Positions 60,701 through 64,000 of a DNA stretch of 64,000 nucleotides are shown here, piece after piece. This stretch comes from Apium graveolens (lineage: Eukaryota > Streptophyta > Magnoliopsida > Apiales > Apiaceae), in assembly GCF_009905375.1 (NCBI RefSeq), contig NC_133657.1, positions 65,598,219 to 65,662,218 on the forward strand. The letters run 5' to 3'. Position numbers and translations under genes: made by a program. Under the pieces are notes generated by a model that was not told where the DNA came from, searched no databases, and saw nothing but the letters and a program-made list of their open reading frames with translations. The number at the start of each line of letters is the position of its first letter. Position 1 is the stretch's first letter.

Positions 60701-61857
60701 CAGGGTGATGACCAGTGGGGAATTCGTCCATCTACTAGTAGAAAAGGTTACTTATTGGTATCTTTGCCTGATCAGCAAGATATCAGGTTTATGCCAAGGT
60801 TTTCTTCTTTCCAAATTCATTGGATATTATAACTCTGTTTATACTTTTCATAACAGAGGTTTCCAAGGAAAGTATGAGATATATATATAGGTGTATATAT
60901 ATATCGGGACTTAATGAAGTATTTCGTAACTTCATTTTTTTTGAATGATATTTCTATGATTAAATCTATTCAAATCTTATCTTGTAGTCTCATCTATGTG
61001 ATGAACTTTTGAAACTGATTATACCTTAAACAGTGGTAGTTCAAGTAGTATTCGGAAAAGATATAAGTATATTGGAGTATCTCGTAACTTCACCTTTTCA
61101 ACTTATATATGGTTAATGATTATCTTATGCATGACAAAGATTTTCAGAAAAATGTTGAGACAAGGTTAGATATATGAGATCACCTTGCAACGATATTTTT
61201 ATATAGCTACAAACTGGAACACTGTGTATATTATACATGGCATAGGATTTCAAAGATTTTGAAAAGTATATATACATATATACTAAATATTTTGTGACTT
61301 GGTCGCATTAAGAGATTAAACTTGATTCATTTCTTTTTGACCAAGACTTTCATGAGTATTGTGAGAATGCTCATATTTTGTAAATTATTATGCATATTAT
61401 TTCGGTGGGCTTGTTGCTCACCCTTGCTTTCTTCTTTCATCACACAACAACAGATAGACAAGATGAACAGGACCAAGCTCCCAATTCGTGAGCGGATAGG
61501 AAACGTTTCACAGTTTCCTGTAGGCGTTGATGTCGTTATAGCTGAGGTAGGATCTACCAATAGGCTATGCTTTCAACTTTTGATGTACCAGACTTATTTA
61601 TATTTATGAATTATAATAATGGTAAAGAATATGTAAATTTATTCAGAAACCCTTTTAAGGTGTAATGGTTTATAATTGTGGAATAAAATGACTTGTGTTA
61701 TTTTTGGATATTCATCTCTGAGACTATAACTTGTGGCGTGTGTGTATAGTGGGGTCAAAATACGCAGTAGTTGGTTGATTAATAAGATTAAGTATTATTA
61801 AGGGAAATGGAATTCGTGATAACCCGGATCCCCGACCCCGGATTTGGGGGTGTTACA
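57773..61857 (+). repeat. family B 5' LTR (4.09 kb)
   Basis: Starts TATAATAACCCC (the usual TG is TA) and ends GGGGGTGTTACA before the primer site. Opposite-orientation copy of 13019-17224. Contains a CT/poly-C leader (58387-58425), three about 105-bp AT-rich repeats ending gaggacttatgactccgct (59930-60095), three about 31-bp repeats of gtaagtggctcaatgggagt (60600-60690), and an open frame at 61447-61609 shared with the other copy. Confidence 0.85.
59925..60100 (+). repeat. tandem repeat inside the family B LTR
   Basis: Three copies of a block ending ttcgaggacttatgactccg, each preceded by tttaatgaatattattttga; period about 57 bp. Two copies of the equivalent block are present at 14940-15060 in the opposite-strand LTR. 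Confidence 0.7.
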
Positions 61858-61861
61858 GAAA

Positions 61862-61873
61862 TGGTATCAGAGC
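61862..61873 (+). other. primer binding site (Met-tRNA)
   Basis: TGGTATCAGAGC, four bases after the LTR end. Confidence 0.9.
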
Positions 61874-62059
61874 TAAGCGTTATAAACCTCAGAGATGATG
61901 TGACGTTAAATTAATAAGTTCACTAAGATAATAAGAACTCTTGCCAAGTTCATAGTCGGACTATGTAACGTAGTACTGACAGTTAAAACCCTTATGGGAA
62001 CCCTTATAAATATCGTGATAGAAGCGTAGTTCGTTATCGTATATGGTAGCGGGACTCCG

Positions 62060-62260
62060 AACCCGGAGGTTGAGGAGCAACAGTGCAATGATGTTTTATT
62101 ACTTATTGGAGATCAGATTGTGGATCCGATAGAGCGTCCTAACAAGGGACCGGATGATGTTCATATTGAGGATGTAGCGGTTGAGGATGTTGTCCTAGAA
62201 TGGATTGTTGCTGAGGAGGATCCCGTGGAGGGTCCTGACAAGAATGAATAAAGGACCACT
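62060..62260 (+). pseudogene. gag-like fragment of the family B element
   Basis: A frame reads LLIGDQIVDPIERPNKGPDD, then VHIEDVAVEDVVLEWIVAEE and DPVEGPDKNE before a stop at about 62248. Strongly acidic and located where gag should begin after the primer site. No capsid or zinc motif is present, so the assignment rests on position. Confidence 0.4.
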
Positions 62261-62424
62261 GAGGAATTGATAACCATGGTTAGGGCAACTACCATAGGTA
62301 GGATTGGCCGATCACTACCGGAGGTTCGTTCAAGTTTGTAAAGATAGTAGCCCCTTTAACGCGGCTACTCGTAAGACTGAGAAGTTCGAATGAACAGAGA
62401 AATGCGAGAACAACTTTTAAAAAC

Positions 62425-62610
62425 TGAAGCAAAGATTGGTGACGGCCCCTATGATGGCGTTGCCGGATGGAAAAGGAGATTTTGTGATGTGTAGTGACGC
62501 TTCGCATAAGGAATTAGGGTGCTTCTTATACAGCACAATAAGGTAATCGCGTACGCATCAAGACAATTAAGGGAATAATGAGGTGTTCTTATAGAATTTT
62601 GGTTCCAAAT
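62425..62610 (+). pseudogene. RNase H fragment of the family B element
   Basis: Reads TAPMMALPDGKGDFVMCSDA and SHKELGCFL, then after a frameshift [14 protein letters not shown]. This is the RT/RNase H junction of chromoviruses, as at 42.9 kb. It follows the gag-like fragment by only about 170 bp, so about 2.5 kb of gag-PR-RT is missing. Confidence 0.72.
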
Positions 62611-62734
62611 GTTTAAGAGCTTAAGGATGGGATCTTAGATGAAAGTCATAGTTCGAGGAATAAGATTTAGGGCAAACCTTGAATGTGATAGTCAGGGAGG
62701 TCGCCATCAAGATAGAAGGAACCCATAACATAAT

Positions 62735-64000
62735 TGTGGCGCCCTCCAAACCCGGGTCAGAAGTTTGGGGTCCACAACATATATTCAATATATAAACCTG
62801 TATATAAAATATTATTTGTAATGACCCTGTTTTACATAACCACGGATCACAACAGGTTAAAGTATGAAAACAAGCCACAACTTTAACTTTTATTACAACG
62901 CACCAAATCCCAACTAATTTAATTTACAACTGATATGAAATTATTCTTACAACCTTAATACCTCACTACTGCAATAAGCTTCTGCTAGCTCAATCAATCA
63001 TAATCTGGAATTCTAGCTCGAACATTGAACTGGGAAACCTCGCTATCAACCGTATCCTTCTTAACTGTAGAATATATAAAAAGATTTGCAAGAATGAGCT
63101 AACTAGCTCAGCAAGTCATATTATCAATATCTGAGGTTAAACAATAATAAGCGAGGTGATTTAAAGGAATTAAGTTTCTTGTTAAACAACCAATAGAATT
63201 GGATATTTATTTTAAGTTTCTAAAACCAAGGTTAGGCTGCTGATCAGTCACGCACTAACCCCGAGCAAAGCACACAGCATTGCTCTGACTACTGGATCCA
63301 AGGCCCACATTGGCCTAACTTGACCATCGATATGATCTGACCACGAATCTGGTCCGTACAAAGAAAGCTATCCAATTCTAAAGCATTTCAATATGATAAA
63401 TAAGAGAGTTCAATAAACCGGATCATAATCAATAACAATAAAACATTTGTATAAGAGCATAATAAAAATTCATGGTTACCGAAAGGGTATGCCAAAGTAC
63501 ATAAAAGAAGTGGCCTCCAGCCGGTAGGATAATCGGGTATTAGATGAATAGTGTTTTTACAAAGTTTTAGTGCTTTGATATCACGAGGTATGGTTAAGTA
63601 TAAAAGTTTCTGTATATATAAACAATTTTGTTCCAGTGTTTGGTATATGATGGATATATATTTGTGGAGTAGTATCGTATTTGTGTGGTTTAATATTTGG
63701 TAAATCCACAAGAAATGGTTCACAAAGAATAAGGCTTACGTCTCAAAGATCAAATAATGTGGCTCAGGTTCAAGGCTGGAGGATTCAAAGTATTTCCAAT
63801 ATAAAACAGAGCTATTTTGAATATTAACAATAGGTCACAAGAGAATTTAGAAATATTTGTAATAAATCTCGAGAAAGGTTTAGAAGTACTTGCCTTATCA
63901 TAATCGATTTCCACTTCACTTGTACTTGTCTAATGACTCCATTCAACAATCACTCGTCTGTTTTTCTTATGCCTCGCTTCTATCCTCTGATTACTTGTTA
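62735..64000 (-). repeat. LTR of the 12787/26109 family, partial
   Basis: Starts TGTGGCGCCCTCC (one change from TGTGACGCCC) and follows the 26109 LTR through the ctgatcagtcacgcactaac block. It runs off the window edge. Inserted in the interior of the family B element. Confidence 0.85.

Larger units (their letters stand above)
57773..62734 (+). mobile_element. Tekay-like family B element with deleted interior, inserted in copia RT
   Basis: A 4.1 kb LTR, Met-tRNA primer site and about 860 bp of internal sequence on the plus strand, itself interrupted at 62735. The interior goes from a gag-like start directly to an RNase H fragment, so most of gag, PR and RT is deleted. Its 3' part would lie beyond 64000. 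Confidence 0.78.
50417..64000 (-). mobile_element. SIRE/Maximus-like copia element, interrupted and running off the right edge
   Basis: Minus strand: RT end and RNase H (57772-57062), small ORF (56740-56498), very long extra ORF (55725-51152), PPT (50921-50911) and 3' LTR (50910-50417). At 57773 a plus-strand Tekay-like element interrupts RT. The rest of pol, gag and the 5' LTR must lie beyond 64000. It sits in the gypsy protease fragment. An ORF between pol and the 3' LTR is characteristic of the SIRE lineage. Confidence 0.8.

Overview
The window is plant nuclear DNA made almost entirely of LTR retrotransposons inserted into one another. I recognise no host gene, rRNA, tRNA gene or CRISPR array. 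The mix of families (Ty3/gypsy Tat with an archaeal-type second RNase H and an antisense ORF, Ty3/gypsy chromoviruses of the Tekay/Del type with 2.3-4.2 kb LTRs and a Met-tRNA primer site, an Athila-like fragment, and Ty1/copia SIRE/Maximus-like elements with a very long extra 3' ORF) points to a large, TE-rich angiosperm genome, probably a eudicot. The species cannot be told from this sequence.

Layout. 1-774: 5' end of a minus-strand SIRE-like copia element (gag start, primer site, LTR). 775-31465: a minus-strand Tat element whose 3' LTR is cut by that copia. Its gag/protease is at 28.4-30.6 kb and its RT-RH-aRH-INT at 9.3-12.8 kb. A plus-strand antisense gene (6893-8939) has its own TATA box and introns, and a repeat-rich 3' region runs from 1257 to 6600. 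Two insertions split it: a 4.07 kb solo LTR (1806-5878, TSD TTCGA/TTTGA) and a 15.6 kb Tekay-like element (12787-28395, TSD GAACT) in the protease gene. The Tekay element's first LTR carries another 4.2 kb solo LTR (13019-17224, TSD ATTTC).

31466-32587: no recognisable content. 32588-38058: a plus-strand, apparently non-autonomous Tat-like element: LTR, primer site, 44-codon gag stub, tandem repeats in place of pol, and a decayed antisense gene with two introns. It is cut by the next element. 38059-45660: a minus-strand chromovirus with a 3.0 kb LTR and a fairly complete but dead gag-PR-RT-RH-INT-chromodomain. 45665-49005: part of another long chromovirus-type LTR. 49150-50416: an Athila-like gypsy fragment ending in its protease. 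50417 to the right edge: a second minus-strand SIRE-like copia (LTR, PPT, about 4.5 kb extra ORF with a plausible intron, RT/RNase H end). It is interrupted at 57773 by a plus-strand Tekay-like element with a 4.1 kb LTR, itself interrupted at 62735 by another LTR of the family seen at 12787, 26109 and 38059.

How it works together: each intact parent would make Gag, protease, RT/RNase H and integrase for its own reverse transcription. Every recognised copy here is broken, mostly by stops compatible with C-to-T/G-to-A decay expected of methylated, silenced repeats. The most noteworthy items are the antisense Tat genes with introns, the long spliced-looking 3' ORF of the copia element, the non-autonomous Tat derivative with its minisatellites, and the insertion stack with readable target-site duplications.
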